64,000 nt of DNA from AM-0621 sp964573505. GTDB taxonomy: Bacteria > Planctomycetota > Planctomycetia > Planctomycetales > Planctomycetaceae. The stretch's first letter is position 1. Each line of letters begins with the position of its first letter. The notes beneath the pieces were generated by a model. That model was not told where the DNA came from. It saw only the letters and a list, made by a program, of their open reading frames with translations, and ran no database searches. The stretch lies in the NCBI GenBank assembly GCA_964573505.1, contig CAZNMS010000003.1, forward strand, positions 1 through 64,000, given 5' to 3'. The position numbers and the translations under genes are program-made. Positions 1-8,575 of this stretch are shown here, one piece after another.

Positions 1-302
1 GTCGTGACTCCCGTCCGGGCAAGCCGGACGGAGAGTGATCAAGTCAGCTCGTTCTAGTAGCTGCCAGTCGTTGGTCCCGACGGGACAAGCCCGCCGGAAT
101 GCCGGCGACACCCATCTCGACCTACGGGGCGATCAAACGAAAGAAGGCCGGTCTCTGATGAGACCGGCCTTCTGCTATTTTCAAATTACGCATTTTGAAT
201 TTGCGCGACGCTGCACCGGGCTTTGATAATGCCTAAGCGACAAGAACGATGGAGCAATGCAATGACTGAAACAGAGGCCGTCAAAACGGCACTCACAGTC
301 GA
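1..302. other. Left edge, no gene recognised; palindromic sequences
   Basis: I see no convincing gene in the first 302 bases. The stretch contains a perfect 8-bp stem hairpin at about 11-31, a shorter GTCCC/GGGAC palindrome near 76-88, and the strong 14-bp stem listed separately at 142-173. Short GGGACAAGCCC-type pieces are of the kind repeated elsewhere in the window between genes. A plus-strand frame is open from 35 to 226, but its predicted product is arginine/serine-rich, runs across both hairpins and resembles nothing I know. Confidence 0.5.
142..173. terminator. Strong hairpin, probable intrinsic terminator
   Basis: Positions 142-155 and 160-173 form a perfect 14-bp GC-rich inverted repeat (arm AGAAGGCCGGTCTC) around a TGAT loop. 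On the plus strand it is followed by GCTATTTTC, a modest T-run, which suits termination of a plus-strand gene that would lie left of the window. It also lies downstream of the minus-strand genes ending at 303, but the minus-strand tail (TCGTTTGATC) is weaker. Confidence 0.65.
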
Positions 303-392
303 TTAACGGCGACGATGGCGAATCTTCGCTCGGTTACGTCGTTTCTTGCTTCCGATCTTGCGTCGGCCTTTTCCGGTTCTCTTCGTTCCCAT
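303..392 (-). CDS. Very small, extremely basic protein (29 aa), ribosome-associated type
   Basis: The 29-codon ORF begins ATG at 392 and is preceded by an AGGAG Shine-Dalgarno about nine bases upstream, which supports this short start over the longer open frame reaching 608. The product is almost all Lys/Arg/Gly, beginning MGTKRTGKGRRKIGSKK and ending IRHRRR. It has no hydrophobic core, so it is likely to fold only on RNA. Its size, charge and MGxxRTxxGRRKI start resemble small accessory ribosomal proteins such as bTHX, or the bS22/AURKAIP1-like peptides, but I cannot assign it to one. It lies 172 bases downstream of the yggS-like gene on the same strand. Standard gene callers often miss such an ORF. 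That it encodes a protein is fairly likely; the ribosomal role is inference. Confidence 0.5.
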   Translation of the reverse strand: MGTKRTGKGRRKIGSKKRRNRAKIRHRRR

Positions 393-564
393 CTCGGACG
401 AACTCCTGCCTTTGCGGCTGGCTATTTTGAGCGAAAAACAACTGTTTGGCACTGACCTTCGGCCAGCGAAGGGGCGGGACTCTATCAAGCGCCCTACAGC
501 GCTGCAACGTCGCGGAACTGGCTGAAATTCCGAGCAATTTCGGCCAGTTCGCCATTTCAGTCGC

Positions 565-1275
565 TCAGCTTGCCGCCTCGGCGCAGCCTTCAAACAAGCT
601 CGAACCAATGCGGATCAAGGTCGCTCCCTCTTCAATCGCGATCTCGAAATCGTTGCTCATCCCCATTGAAAGTTGAGGGATGCAAATCTGCCCGTCGGTC
701 AGAGTCGTCAGCTCATTCCGAAGTTGCCGCAGAGCCGCGAAATAAGGCCGGGCATCTTCGGGACAGTCCGACTGCGGCGCCATCGTCATCAGTCCCGCGA
801 TCTCAACATGCGAGAACTCAGTGAGCCGACGGCATTCGCGTCGGAGGTCATCCGGTTGAAAGCCGTCCTTCGAGGCTTCACCGGAGACATTCACTTCGAG
901 CAGCACGGTCGCTCGAAGATGCCGCTTCACGGCTTCTTTCTGAATTGCATCGAGCAGCCTCAAGCTATCAACGGAATGGATCAGCGAGACGCTCGGCAAG
1001 ACGAGCTCAACTTTATTGCGCTGCAGATGACCGATGAGATGCCAGCGCACGTCCGCGCCGAGTTCCGCCGCTCGTTGAACGAGCTGCTGCGGTCGGCTTT
1101 CTCCGAGATCACGAAGCCCGAGTTGTAAGAGTTCTTGCACCCATTCGAGCTGCGCATACTTCGTCACCGCGACGAGACGCACGGCATTCGGATCTCGCCC
1201 CGCGCACTCAGACGCAGCGACGATCCGACGTCGGATCTCGTTGAGGTTGCGTTCGAGAATGGTTCGAAGGGACAT
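565..1275 (-). CDS. yggS: YggS/PLPBP family pyridoxal-phosphate homeostasis protein
   Basis: This is a single-domain, PLP-binding TIM-barrel protein of the YggS/PROSC (COG0325) family, which in other bacteria buffers PLP and affects amino-acid and vitamin B6 balance; no enzymatic reaction is established. The 236 residues match the usual family length of about 230. The PLP lysine lies in VRLVAVTKYAQ near residue 38. Other family signatures are LRDLGESRPQQ, RWHLIGHLQRNK, LLEVNVSGEASKDGF, GLMTMAP and, near the C-terminus, LSMGMSNDFEIAIEEGATLIRIGSSLFE, which forms the phosphate-binding loop. I chose ATG 1275 rather than GTG 1278 because AGGA sits six bases upstream. The gene is followed by the small basic ORF and preceded by a palindromic spacer and pyruvate kinase on the same strand. 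Confidence 0.93.
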   Translation of the reverse strand: MSLRTILERNLNEIRRRIVAASECAGRDPNAVRLVAVTKYAQLEWVQELLQLGLRDLGESRPQQLVQRAAELGADVRWHLIGHLQRNKVELVLPSVSLIHSVDSLRLLDAIQKEAVKRHLRATVLLEVNVSGEASKDGFQPDDLRRECRRLTEFSHVEIAGLMTMAPQSDCPEDARPYFAALRQLRNELTTLTDGQICIPQLSMGMSNDFEIAIEEGATLIRIGSSLFEGCAEAAS

Positions 1276-1354
1276 CACGAATCCTGCATTGAGGCGTTCG
1301 GTTCGTTGCTGCGGTGAGATTGGTGCTGAGGCGAGCGAAAGATAGGAACTTAGC

Positions 1355-1418
1355 GGTACGACGGACTTGCAGTCCGTCGCTTCTCACGACGTTCGACGGA
1401 CTACAAGTCCGTCGTACC
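1355..1418. repeat. Palindromic intergenic repeat (15-bp perfect arms)
   Basis: GGTACGACGGACTTG at 1355-1369 is perfectly complementary to CAAGTCCGTCGTACC at 1404-1418, and additional GACGGACT/AGTCCGTC pairing lies inside. It occupies much of the 251-base spacer between the yggS-like gene and pyk. It looks like a REP-type palindromic element rather than a terminator because no T-run follows either arm. Confidence 0.7.
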
Positions 1419-1526
1419 AGTGTTCCTCATCTATTGTGCCGGCCTGCCCGGTGAGGAACTTTTCTCGAATGGACGGGCAAGGGTGTCCGTCCTACATCTA
1501 ATCGCTCAAAGGCTGAGTCTCACAAC

Positions 1527-3032
1527 TCAGTCGCGACCGCCGGCGATTGAGCATTGGCCGAACGTGTGAACGAGCATTGAATCGTGTCCCGCAGAGGACC
1601 AGCGCGAGCTTGCCATCACGACCATTCGACTGCCGGTTGAGAGGACGTTCTCGCGCAGGCCCCACTCTTCGGCTTGCTCGACAATGCTCGCAGCCGAGTG
1701 ATCTGTCGCCGTCGCTTCGATCGGCGTGACGCCCCATAGCAGCGTGAGCGACCGAGCGATCTCGGGCTTTGCACAGATCGCGAGAATCGGCACTGCCGTC
1801 CGCTCCTTCGAGATCGCTTGAGCGGCTCGGCCCGAGACTGTCGCGACGACAATCAAATCGGCTTTGAGTCGCTCGGCCGTCGCGACCGCTCCAATGGCAA
1901 TCGCTTCGGTTGTCTCGAACGCTTGAGAACTCGGCAAAGCAAGATCGCGAGTGCCGCGAGTCGTCGCTTCGCCGCGCAGACGTTGAAGCTGCTCAGCCTC
2001 TTGAGCAATGCGGCTCATCATTGCGACCGCCTGTCGCGGATAGAGCCCGGCAGCCGTCTCGCCGGAGAGCATCACCGCATCCGTGCCGTCGAGCACCGCG
2101 TTGAAGACGTCGCTCGCTTCAGCCCGCGTCGGCAGTTCGTTGCGTTGCATGCTGTCGAGCATTTGCGTCGCCGTGATGACCGGCTTGCGTTTTTGATTAC
2201 ACAGTTGAATCAGCCGCTTTTGAATGCCGGGAACTTGCACGATGTCGACCTCAACTCCGAGATCACCGCGCGCGACCATCATGCCGTCAGAGGCGTCGAC
2301 GATTGCTTCCAGTTCATCGAGCGCCTCAGGCTTCTCGATCTTCGAGATGATTTGCAGTCCCGACTTCTCATTGAGTTGCCCGATCGCTTCGCGGAGTTGC
2401 CGGACATCAGCAACGCGCCGCACAAAGCTCAGCCCGACGAAATCAATGCCTTCATGCACGGCCCACTTGAGATCGGCGCGATCCTTATCGGTGAGGCTCG
2501 GCGTGCTGAGTGCAACGCCCGGCAAGTTGACTCCCTGCCGACTGCGGATCGTGCCCGCCACTTCAACGACGCAGCGTGCAACGCCTTTCGCCGGGTCTTG
2601 CTCGACAACGCGCATCGCGACGCAGCCGTCCGCCAACAAGATGCGATCGCCGGGTCGCACGTCGTCGATCAACGGCTCGTAAGTGCAAGTGAGTTGCTGC
2701 GGGTCAGACGTTTGCAGTCCGCGAATGAACGTGAATTCCGCGCCTTCCGCGCAGTTGATGCTCTCGCCGGGGAGCATTCCCAATCGGATCTTCGGTCCCG
2801 AGAGATCGCCAAGAATGCCGATCGGACGACGCTGCTCGCGCGAGATGTCGCGGATCATCGCAACGATGCCGCTGAGCCAATCATGTGAGCCATGCGCGAA
2901 GTTGAGTCGGAAGATGTCGACTCCCGCGAGGACAAGTTCCGCGAGCATCTCGCGCGTCGCACTTGCCGGTCCGACAGTGGCGACAATCTTCGTGCGGGCG
3001 AGACGTTGTTCCTGATACTGCTTGCTGCTCAT
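1527..3032 (-). CDS. pyk: Pyruvate kinase
   Basis: Catalyses phosphoenolpyruvate + ADP to pyruvate + ATP, the last step of glycolysis, in the cytosol. The sequence carries the full set of family motifs: TKIVATVGPAS at the start, RLNFAHGSHDW, GDLSGPKIRLG, the catalytic-lysine segment IISKIEKPEALD followed by DGMMVARGDLGVEV (metal and substrate binding), and the signature ITATQMLDSM with RAEASDVFNAVLDGTDAVMLSGETAAG. A C-terminal allosteric-type domain follows. The length is 501 residues from ATG 3032 or 517 from ATG 3080. I prefer 3032 because TKIVATVGP normally lies close to the N-terminus, but neither start has a clear Shine-Dalgarno. The NFSHG motif reads NFAHG here. The gene is on the same strand as the chemosensory cluster, separated by a palindrome-rich spacer. 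Confidence 0.96.
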   Translation of the reverse strand: MSSKQYQEQRLARTKIVATVGPASATREMLAELVLAGVDIFRLNFAHGSHDWLSGIVAMIRDISREQRRPIGILGDLSGPKIRLGMLPGESINCAEGAEFTFIRGLQTSDPQQLTCTYEPLIDDVRPGDRILLADGCVAMRVVEQDPAKGVARCVVEVAGTIRSRQGVNLPGVALSTPSLTDKDRADLKWAVHEGIDFVGLSFVRRVADVRQLREAIGQLNEKSGLQIISKIEKPEALDELEAIVDASDGMMVARGDLGVEVDIVQVPGIQKRLIQLCNQKRKPVITATQMLDSMQRNELPTRAEASDVFNAVLDGTDAVMLSGETAAGLYPRQAVAMMSRIAQEAEQLQRLRGEATTRGTRDLALPSSQAFETTEAIAIGAVATAERLKADLIVVATVSGRAAQAISKERTAVPILAICAKPEIARSLTLLWGVTPIEATATDHSAASIVEQAEEWGLRENVLSTGSRMVVMASSRWSSAGHDSMLVHTFGQCSIAGGRD

Positions 3033-3390
3033 CACGACGCCGTTCGTTGATGGAAAAGTTGTTACCCGCCCTGCCTTCATGTTTGAGGGACGGATTCGAA
3101 ACGGCAGGGATCAGACTTCACACCGAGAACACTCACAAGCGAGGTGCGCCATCTTGGAGTGCTCCGACCTGTCGGAGCCCTCCATTTCAGCGGCAGGTCA
3201 GGCATGAAGAGTGAGCTTGTTCGCCGTCAATGTTGATGTCGGCATTGATGTCGGAATGAGCGACGACATCGAAGAAAAGATGACATGCGACAGCAAGTTG
3301 TGACGGCAACTTCTCTTAATCCATGCGCGTCTTGTGCCGCTCAGAATGGAAGGCTCCGACAGGTCGGAGCACTCCAAGGAAAGCGCTGTC
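3033..3390. repeat. Spacer with an inverted pair of palindromes (pyk-cheR)
   Basis: No gene is visible between pyk and cheR. A 34-base unit at about 3154-3187, built on GGAGTGCTCCGACC and its own internal palindrome, recurs in inverted orientation at about 3344-3377 with only one or two differences. The two copies are about 160 bases apart. Each copy can fold by itself, and the pair can fold together into a large stem. Read outward from cheR (minus strand), this could also serve as a transcription barrier, but there are no adjacent T-runs. Confidence 0.6.
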
Positions 3391-4317
3391 TTACCGACTT
3401 CCGGCCATTGCGAATTGCCGAGCGGTGTTCGGCACGGGGACGGTCGGTGCTGCGAGCACGGACTTTGGTTGCAGCGAGAATGCCGTGCGCGGTTTGTTCG
3501 GCTGATAGTAGACCGCGCGACAATGGAACTGAGGTGCCCAGCGCGGGCCGAAGTCCGACAAGTTCTCGGACGAACCCACAAACAACGCTCCGTCGTTCGA
3601 GAGCGTGCGCGAAAGTCGTTCAAACAACTCTCGTCGGACCGGCAAATCGAAGTAGATCGCGACGTAGCGGCAGAAGACGACATCAAACGGACCGAGTCCC
3701 TCGAACGGCTGCAGCAAGTTCCGCTTTTGGAACGACACCAAACTGCGAACATCATCTTTCACCTGCCATCCGTTGCCGGCGCGCTGAAAGTACTTCTCGC
3801 GCAAGTCAGCTCGCAGTCCGCGACCGACTTCGAAGTCCGAGTAGATGCCGCGACTGGCGGTTGCGAGTGCGGCGTCCGAGATGTCCGTCGCCAAGATCTG
3901 CACGTCCCAACTGGCGATGTCAGGCAACATCTCCATGAGGCAGATCGCAAGGCTGTATGCCTCTTGTCCGGTGCTCGCGGCTGCCGACCAAAGACGCAAT
4001 CGCTTCGGGTAATAAGAGGACGTCTTCGCGTCGATGATCTCGGGCAAGGCTTTGTGCTCGAGTGCGATGTAAGGCGATTCGTCGCGGAAGAAGAGCGTCT
4101 CGCGCGTCGTGACAGCGTCGATGAAAGCGTTCCGCGCGGCGGTATCACCGGCTTCGATCTTCGAGATCAAGCAATCCAATGACGAGCAGCCGAACTCACT
4201 GATCCGCGCGACGATGCGAGACTCGATCAAGTAGTCCTTACTCGAATCCCATTGGATCCCGGTGATCTTGTCAGTGAGCCGACAGATCGCCCGAATTTGT
4301 TGTTGTGTGAGGCTCAT
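3391..4317 (-). CDS. cheR: Chemotaxis protein methyltransferase CheR
   Basis: Transfers methyl groups from S-adenosylmethionine to glutamates of chemoreceptors, opposing CheB during adaptation. The 308 residues have the CheR N-terminal helical domain (about 5-75; LIESRIVARISEFG is typical) followed by a Rossmann methyltransferase domain. The SAM-binding loop reads RLWSAAASTGQEAYSLA, a variant of the usual W-S-A-x-C-S-T-G-E-E-P-Y-S; the acid is Gln here. It is followed by ILATDISDAALATASRGIY and FDVVFCRYVAIYF. The last 35 or so residues are low-complexity, with no TPR extension. ATG 4317 overlaps the cheB stop as ATGA, so the two genes are probably translationally coupled. Its likely substrate is the receptor encoded just upstream at 5767-8109. 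Confidence 0.95.
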   Translation of the reverse strand: MSLTQQQIRAICRLTDKITGIQWDSSKDYLIESRIVARISEFGCSSLDCLISKIEAGDTAARNAFIDAVTTRETLFFRDESPYIALEHKALPEIIDAKTSSYYPKRLRLWSAAASTGQEAYSLAICLMEMLPDIASWDVQILATDISDAALATASRGIYSDFEVGRGLRADLREKYFQRAGNGWQVKDDVRSLVSFQKRNLLQPFEGLGPFDVVFCRYVAIYFDLPVRRELFERLSRTLSNDGALFVGSSENLSDFGPRWAPQFHCRAVYYQPNKPRTAFSLQPKSVLAAPTVPVPNTARQFAMAGSR

Positions 4318-5429
4318 ACGAGTGCCGGCTCCCCTGCAAAGACTTGAAGCTCTTCAGCCAGCTTCGACAGCGGTACGACGCTATCTGCTAGTCCTTCCTC
4401 CGTGATTGTTCGCGGCATGCCCCACACAACGCAGCTTTCAGCATCCTGAGCGATGATGGCCCCGCCGACGCGCTTGATCATGCGCAGTCCTGCGGTCCCG
4501 TCATGCCCCATTCCAGTCATGATCACAGCGAGTGACTCTGATCCGTAGACCTCGGCCACCGATCGAAACAGGTAGTCGACTGCCGGACGACAATTGCATT
4601 CCGGCTCGTCGTCGGTGATTTGGATGCGCGTTCGTCCGCCAGCATGCGACACCTTCATCTGTCTTCCTCCCGGAGCGATGAAGACTTGCCCGGCTTTCAC
4701 GAGATCACCGTTCTCGCCTTCTTTGACGCGAAGCTGACACTTCGCGTTGAGCATGTCGGCGAACGACTTCGTGAAGACCGGCGGCATGTGCTGCACGATC
4801 AAGATCGGCAGCGGGAATGTCGCAGGCAGCAAAGGCAGCAACTGCCGCAGGGCGTCGGGGCCGCCTGTCGAGACCCCAAGCGCCACTGCGGCATAACATC
4901 CCGTCCGTCGTCTCCCCGACAGAGACAACTGCGACGAAACGGCTGCCCCCGCGAACGGGGACGCACTCTGATTCGGTGTGACGATGCGTCGCGGCATTGC
5001 GAATCTCAGGCGGGTTGAGAGCCGCAGCGCATCGAGTTTTTCTTTCAACGCTTGACCCAGCAGCGCGGCGCTTTGAGCGGGCGTGCTGCCGACGGGCTTC
5101 GTGACAAAGTCAAAGGCTCCGAGTTGCATTGCCTGCATCGTCGCCTCTGCTCCTTCACTGGTGAGCGAACTCACCATGATCGCTTTCGTTTTCGGGCTGC
5201 GTTTCGGCAGCTCGCGCAGGACATCCAGTCCATTCAGTCCGGGCATCTCGACGTCGAGCGTCGCGACATCCGGTTGCAAGAGTTCCAGTTGAATCAGTGC
5301 CTCTTTGCCATCGCGTGCGATTCCGATGATCTCGACGTCGGGCAGGGTGCCGAGGACATCTCGAACGATCTTGCGATAGATCGCACTGTCGTCGATGACC
5401 AATACCTTGAGCTTTGAGTCGGTAGTCAC
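4314..5429 (-). CDS. cheB: Chemotaxis response regulator / protein-glutamate methylesterase CheB
   Basis: Removes methyl groups from, and deamidates, chemoreceptor glutamates; phosphorylation by CheA activates it. From GTG 5429 it has 371 residues, close to the family norm. The receiver domain (about 6-120) contains KVLVIDDSAIYRK, the phospho-acceptor Asp in LDVEMPG, and FDFVTKPVG. The methylesterase domain shows the catalytic Ser in ALGVSTGGPDALR, His in LIVQHMPPVFTKSFA and Asp in GMGHDGTAGLRMI. The frame stays open to ATG 5750, but the extra 107 codons are mostly a tandem copy of a palindromic repeat encoding WWIRPA-type peptide. I therefore favour the GTG just before TTDSKLKVLVIDD; its Shine-Dalgarno is weak. 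It overlaps cheR by four bases. Confidence 0.93.
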   Translation of the reverse strand: MTTDSKLKVLVIDDSAIYRKIVRDVLGTLPDVEIIGIARDGKEALIQLELLQPDVATLDVEMPGLNGLDVLRELPKRSPKTKAIMVSSLTSEGAEATMQAMQLGAFDFVTKPVGSTPAQSAALLGQALKEKLDALRLSTRLRFAMPRRIVTPNQSASPFAGAAVSSQLSLSGRRRTGCYAAVALGVSTGGPDALRQLLPLLPATFPLPILIVQHMPPVFTKSFADMLNAKCQLRVKEGENGDLVKAGQVFIAPGGRQMKVSHAGGRTRIQITDDEPECNCRPAVDYLFRSVAEVYGSESLAVIMTGMGHDGTAGLRMIKRVGGAIIAQDAESCVVWGMPRTITEEGLADSVVPLSKLAEELQVFAGEPALV

Positions 5430-5540
5430 AGCAGGGCTTTCTTGAGTTGACGCAGCTCGCACTGCCGAGGTCCATTTGCGTGAAATGAAGCTGGGCGGAG
5501 CGAGAGGCGAAGTCGGCGTCCTGCCGGTTGAGCGTTTGGT

Positions 5541-5741
5541 CGCAGCGAGCAGGGGGTGAGTGGCCGGAAGTCCGACTGGCGAAGCGGGCCTGATCCACCA
5601 CTGAGCAAGCTCAGCACTCACCTTTGCTGCGGGTTGTTCGTTGTCTGTCGTTGCGACGAGCGGGGGATGAGTGGTCGGAAATCCGACTGGCAGAGCGGGC
5701 CTGATCCACCACCGAGCGAGCTCGGCACTCATCTTTCCTGC
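5541..5741. repeat. 111-bp tandem repeat in front of cheB
   Basis: Two copies of a roughly 90-bp segment begin near 5541 and 5652, with an exact period of 111 bases (37 codons). Each copy contains inverted pieces such as TGAGTGG/CCACT and GAGCAAGCTCAGC or GAGCGAGCTCGGC. Because the period is a multiple of three, both copies remain open in the cheB frame and encode near-identical peptides (SAELARWWIRPALPVG and SAELAQWWIRPASPVG). They look like intergenic repeats that happen to be open, not protein sequence. They could instead be a translated N-terminal extension. Confidence 0.7.
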
Positions 5742-5766
5742 GTCGTTCAAGATGGTGTGCTTTGAG

Positions 5767-8109
5767 TTACACCGCGAATTGCTTCACGAGTCCTTCAAGT
5801 TCACCGGCGAGGTGATGAAGGTCGGTGCCTGCCGAGCGAGCGTGACTGGCTCCGATCGCTGTTTCGCGAGCAGCCTGATCCACTCGGACCATGTTCTTTG
5901 TGATCTCGCGGCAAGCCACTGCGGACTCGCCAATACCGCGTGATACGGACTGCACGGCTGAAGTCGTCTCATGAACGGTGCGGGCAATCTCGTGAGTTGT
6001 CTTCTGTTGCTCGGAGACAGCAGAGGCGATCGTTGAAGAGACGGTGCTGACGTTGTGGATGACACTTTGAATGTCACCGATGGCCTTGACCGCTTCGCCC
6101 GTCGTTTGCTGAATCGCCTTAACTCGTCGTGCAATATCGTCGGTCGCCTCGGAGGTCTGCTTTGCTAACTCTTTCACCTCCGTCGCGACGACGGCGAATC
6201 CTTTGCCTGCTTCTCCCGCACGGGCAGCCTCAATCGTTGCATTCAGAGCAAGTAGGTTCGTCTGCTCCGCGATGTCTTGAATGACCTCGATGACTTTGCC
6301 GATCTCGTTCGCCGCAGCTCCGAGCAATGTGATCTTCTCGTTGCTGATCTCGGTCAATCGAGCAGCCTCACCGGCAACACCGGCGGCGCGTTCGGCGTTC
6401 TGAGCAACATCGGAGATGCTCGCAGTCATCTCCTCAATGGCGGCTGCCACTGACTCGACGTTGGCCGTCATCTCGTGCGTCGACGAACTGACGCTCGTCA
6501 TGCTCGAACTCATCTGCTCAGCAGCAGCGGTAACAGCGCTCGATTCACTCGTTGTCGTCTCTGCTCCGGCAGCAAGTTGCGTTGCTGTCGATGAGATCTG
6601 AGTCGATGACGATGCGAGTACGCCGATGTTGCCAGTCAGCTTGCCGATCATGTCTCGCAAGCTCGAACGCATGTTGTTCATCGCGTCGATGAGTTGTCCG
6701 CATTCACCACTGGCTTGCACGTCGCACGATGCGGTGAGGTTGCCGGATGAAATTTGCTGAGCGAACTCGGCAGCCTTCACGATCGGTCGAGTGAGTGAGC
6801 CTGCGTACCAAACGGCAGTCACTGCGACGACGCCGCCTGCTGCGACAAACAGTCCGAACGCCCAGAAGGCGAGCGATGCTTGCGACTCGTCGCCGACTGC
6901 CGTCATGCCCTCGACCGCTGCGAGTGCTTCTGAGGTATCCATCTTGGCGTTCAAGCACCAACGATGGCCGAGCACGTCAACCGGTGTGAAAGCCACAACA
7001 CAGTCCTTGCCGCGATAGTCTGTCATGCGGATTACACCCGACTCACCGCGCTCATGCACTGCTTGAGTGGCGGCCGTCTTCACGCGGCCCTTCTCGGGAT
7101 TGCGGAAGGCACTGATGACGTTGCGATTCTCTTTGTCGTGATAGGTATCCGAACGAGGGAGATAGTCGGCACCAATCAAGAGGGTCTCACCGGTTTCACC
7201 GAGTCCCGACCGCGATGCCATCACCTGACTGATCTTTTCGAGCGGCATTTGGAAGGCGATCACGCCGATCTTCTCGTCACCATCAAAGATGGGAGCGGCG
7301 ATGAAACTTGCCGGTGCTTCGTAAGAGGGCAGATACGGCGCGAAGTCGACCATCACTGCGTTGCGATCTTTGGCATCGCGCGCCTTCTGCCAAACTTTGG
7401 CCAGTCCCGTATTCGCTGTCGGCCCGTCTGTGAGGCACGTTGCGAAGTCGAGTTCTTTGAAGCAGGTGTAGACGACGTGCCCGTCATCGGAGTCCATCAA
7501 GAAGATGTCATAGAGGCCGAAGCGTTCGAGATACTTCCGCAGGATCGGATGAGCTTCGCCGTGAGCTTTGTTGTAGGTGTTGTCGACCGGCGAACGATCA
7601 AGCAGATGCTTTTGACCGAGCGGGTTCGAGTTCACGCGAACGTAGTGGTACTGCAGCAACGCGCTCTCATCGGCGAGCTTCGACAGATAGGCCGACGTAT
7701 TGGGCGTCTTGCCGTTGTTCTGCTTTGCGTACTCGGTCGAGAACTCGCCGTTGTAGTACGTCGCGAGTTGCTTCTTCGCATCGGCGATCGAACCGTCTTT
7801 GTCCGCCGCTTCTTTCCATTCATGGAAGCCGTGATCGAGATCCTTCAGCAGGTCTACGACCATGAGGTCTTCAGACATGCTTTCGATTTGGTTCTTCAGC
7901 CCACTGACATAGCTCTCGATCTGCGCTTTGCGCGAATCGCGAATCGCGATCAGGTTTTGCTCGGTCGCCCGCGTGAGTCCGTCGGAACCGTGCTCGGTGA
8001 TTGACCTCATGGATTCGCGAGCCTTCGAGTAGCTCACGACGCCGTATGTCCCGAGCGGTATCAGACCGCACGCTAACACGATGGCGACAAGTTTCGTTTT
8101 CAGTTTCAT
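5767..8109 (-). CDS. Methyl-accepting chemotaxis protein (transmembrane chemoreceptor)
   Basis: Senses an external ligand and controls the CheA kinase at the membrane. The 780 residues contain a first membrane helix (about 7-26, KLVAIVLACGLIPLGTYGVV) and a long periplasmic region (about 28-408). The second half of that region (GLYDIFLMDSDDGHVVYTC, APIFDGDEKIGVIAFQMP, GETLLIGADYLPRSD) looks like a dCache/Cache-type sensor. A second membrane helix spans about 409-437, followed by a HAMP domain (about 435-490) and a long coiled-coil signalling domain. The conserved hairpin tip is in NLLALNATIEAARAGEAGKGFAVVA, near residue 630. There is no C-terminal CheR-binding pentapeptide. It lies in the middle of the chemosensory cluster and is the only receptor in view. 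The ligand cannot be told from sequence. Confidence 0.95.
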   Translation of the reverse strand: MKLKTKLVAIVLACGLIPLGTYGVVSYSKARESMRSITEHGSDGLTRATEQNLIAIRDSRKAQIESYVSGLKNQIESMSEDLMVVDLLKDLDHGFHEWKEAADKDGSIADAKKQLATYYNGEFSTEYAKQNNGKTPNTSAYLSKLADESALLQYHYVRVNSNPLGQKHLLDRSPVDNTYNKAHGEAHPILRKYLERFGLYDIFLMDSDDGHVVYTCFKELDFATCLTDGPTANTGLAKVWQKARDAKDRNAVMVDFAPYLPSYEAPASFIAAPIFDGDEKIGVIAFQMPLEKISQVMASRSGLGETGETLLIGADYLPRSDTYHDKENRNVISAFRNPEKGRVKTAATQAVHERGESGVIRMTDYRGKDCVVAFTPVDVLGHRWCLNAKMDTSEALAAVEGMTAVGDESQASLAFWAFGLFVAAGGVVAVTAVWYAGSLTRPIVKAAEFAQQISSGNLTASCDVQASGECGQLIDAMNNMRSSLRDMIGKLTGNIGVLASSSTQISSTATQLAAGAETTTSESSAVTAAAEQMSSSMTSVSSSTHEMTANVESVAAAIEEMTASISDVAQNAERAAGVAGEAARLTEISNEKITLLGAAANEIGKVIEVIQDIAEQTNLLALNATIEAARAGEAGKGFAVVATEVKELAKQTSEATDDIARRVKAIQQTTGEAVKAIGDIQSVIHNVSTVSSTIASAVSEQQKTTHEIARTVHETTSAVQSVSRGIGESAVACREITKNMVRVDQAARETAIGASHARSAGTDLHHLAGELEGLVKQFAV

Positions 8110-8575
8110 GGATAGCTCGCTTCGAACGGAGATGAGGGAATTAGGTGTCCGAGCCTCGGAGCACCGAACTGAGATGAGTAAGTAGATTGGGATTCCATCC
8201 CGACCGTCTTAAGTAGATTGGGATTCCATCCCGATCCGCCGTGATTGACGGGCATCCTGAAATTGCGACTTGCCTGCGGCGTTTGACTTCGATCGGCCAC
8301 TCGCATTGCTCATGGTTGAAATCGTCAGTGACGACGAATCGCTGCGTTCATCCGAGCGATGCCCGTCTTAAGTAGATTGGGATTCCATCCCGATCCGCCG
8401 TGACCAACAGGCTCCAGCATGTTGCGACTTGCCTGCGGAGTTTGATGTCGATCGGCCACTCGCATTTCCTTTGAGGAAGGCAAAGTGCCCTTCCTCCAAA
8501 TCTTTGCGTGACGACGAATCGTCACTTTGAATCAAGAGACTTCCCGCCGAGGCCCGGGATGGAATCCCAAGCTAC
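8110..8575. repeat. Tandem 158-bp repeat with GTAG-bounded palindromes (mcp-cheW spacer)
   Basis: Two direct copies of a 158-base unit occupy about 8206-8363 and 8364-8522. Both open with TCTTAAGTAGATTGGGATT and share the later segments TTGCGACTTGCCTGCGG and CGATCGGCCACTCGCAT; the middle parts differ. A further partial copy starts at about 8180, and an inverted copy of the opening (GATGGAATCCCAAGCTACTTA) closes the array at 8558-8579, reaching the cheW stop codon. No gene is visible. The spacer may separate transcription of mcp from cheW, and the mcp promoter, if there is one, must lie here. Confidence 0.8.

Noticed and set aside
1818..2888. Plus-strand 356-codon frame opposite pyk
   Set aside because: Antisense to a pyruvate kinase with complete motifs; the product is Arg-rich and has no recognisable domain.
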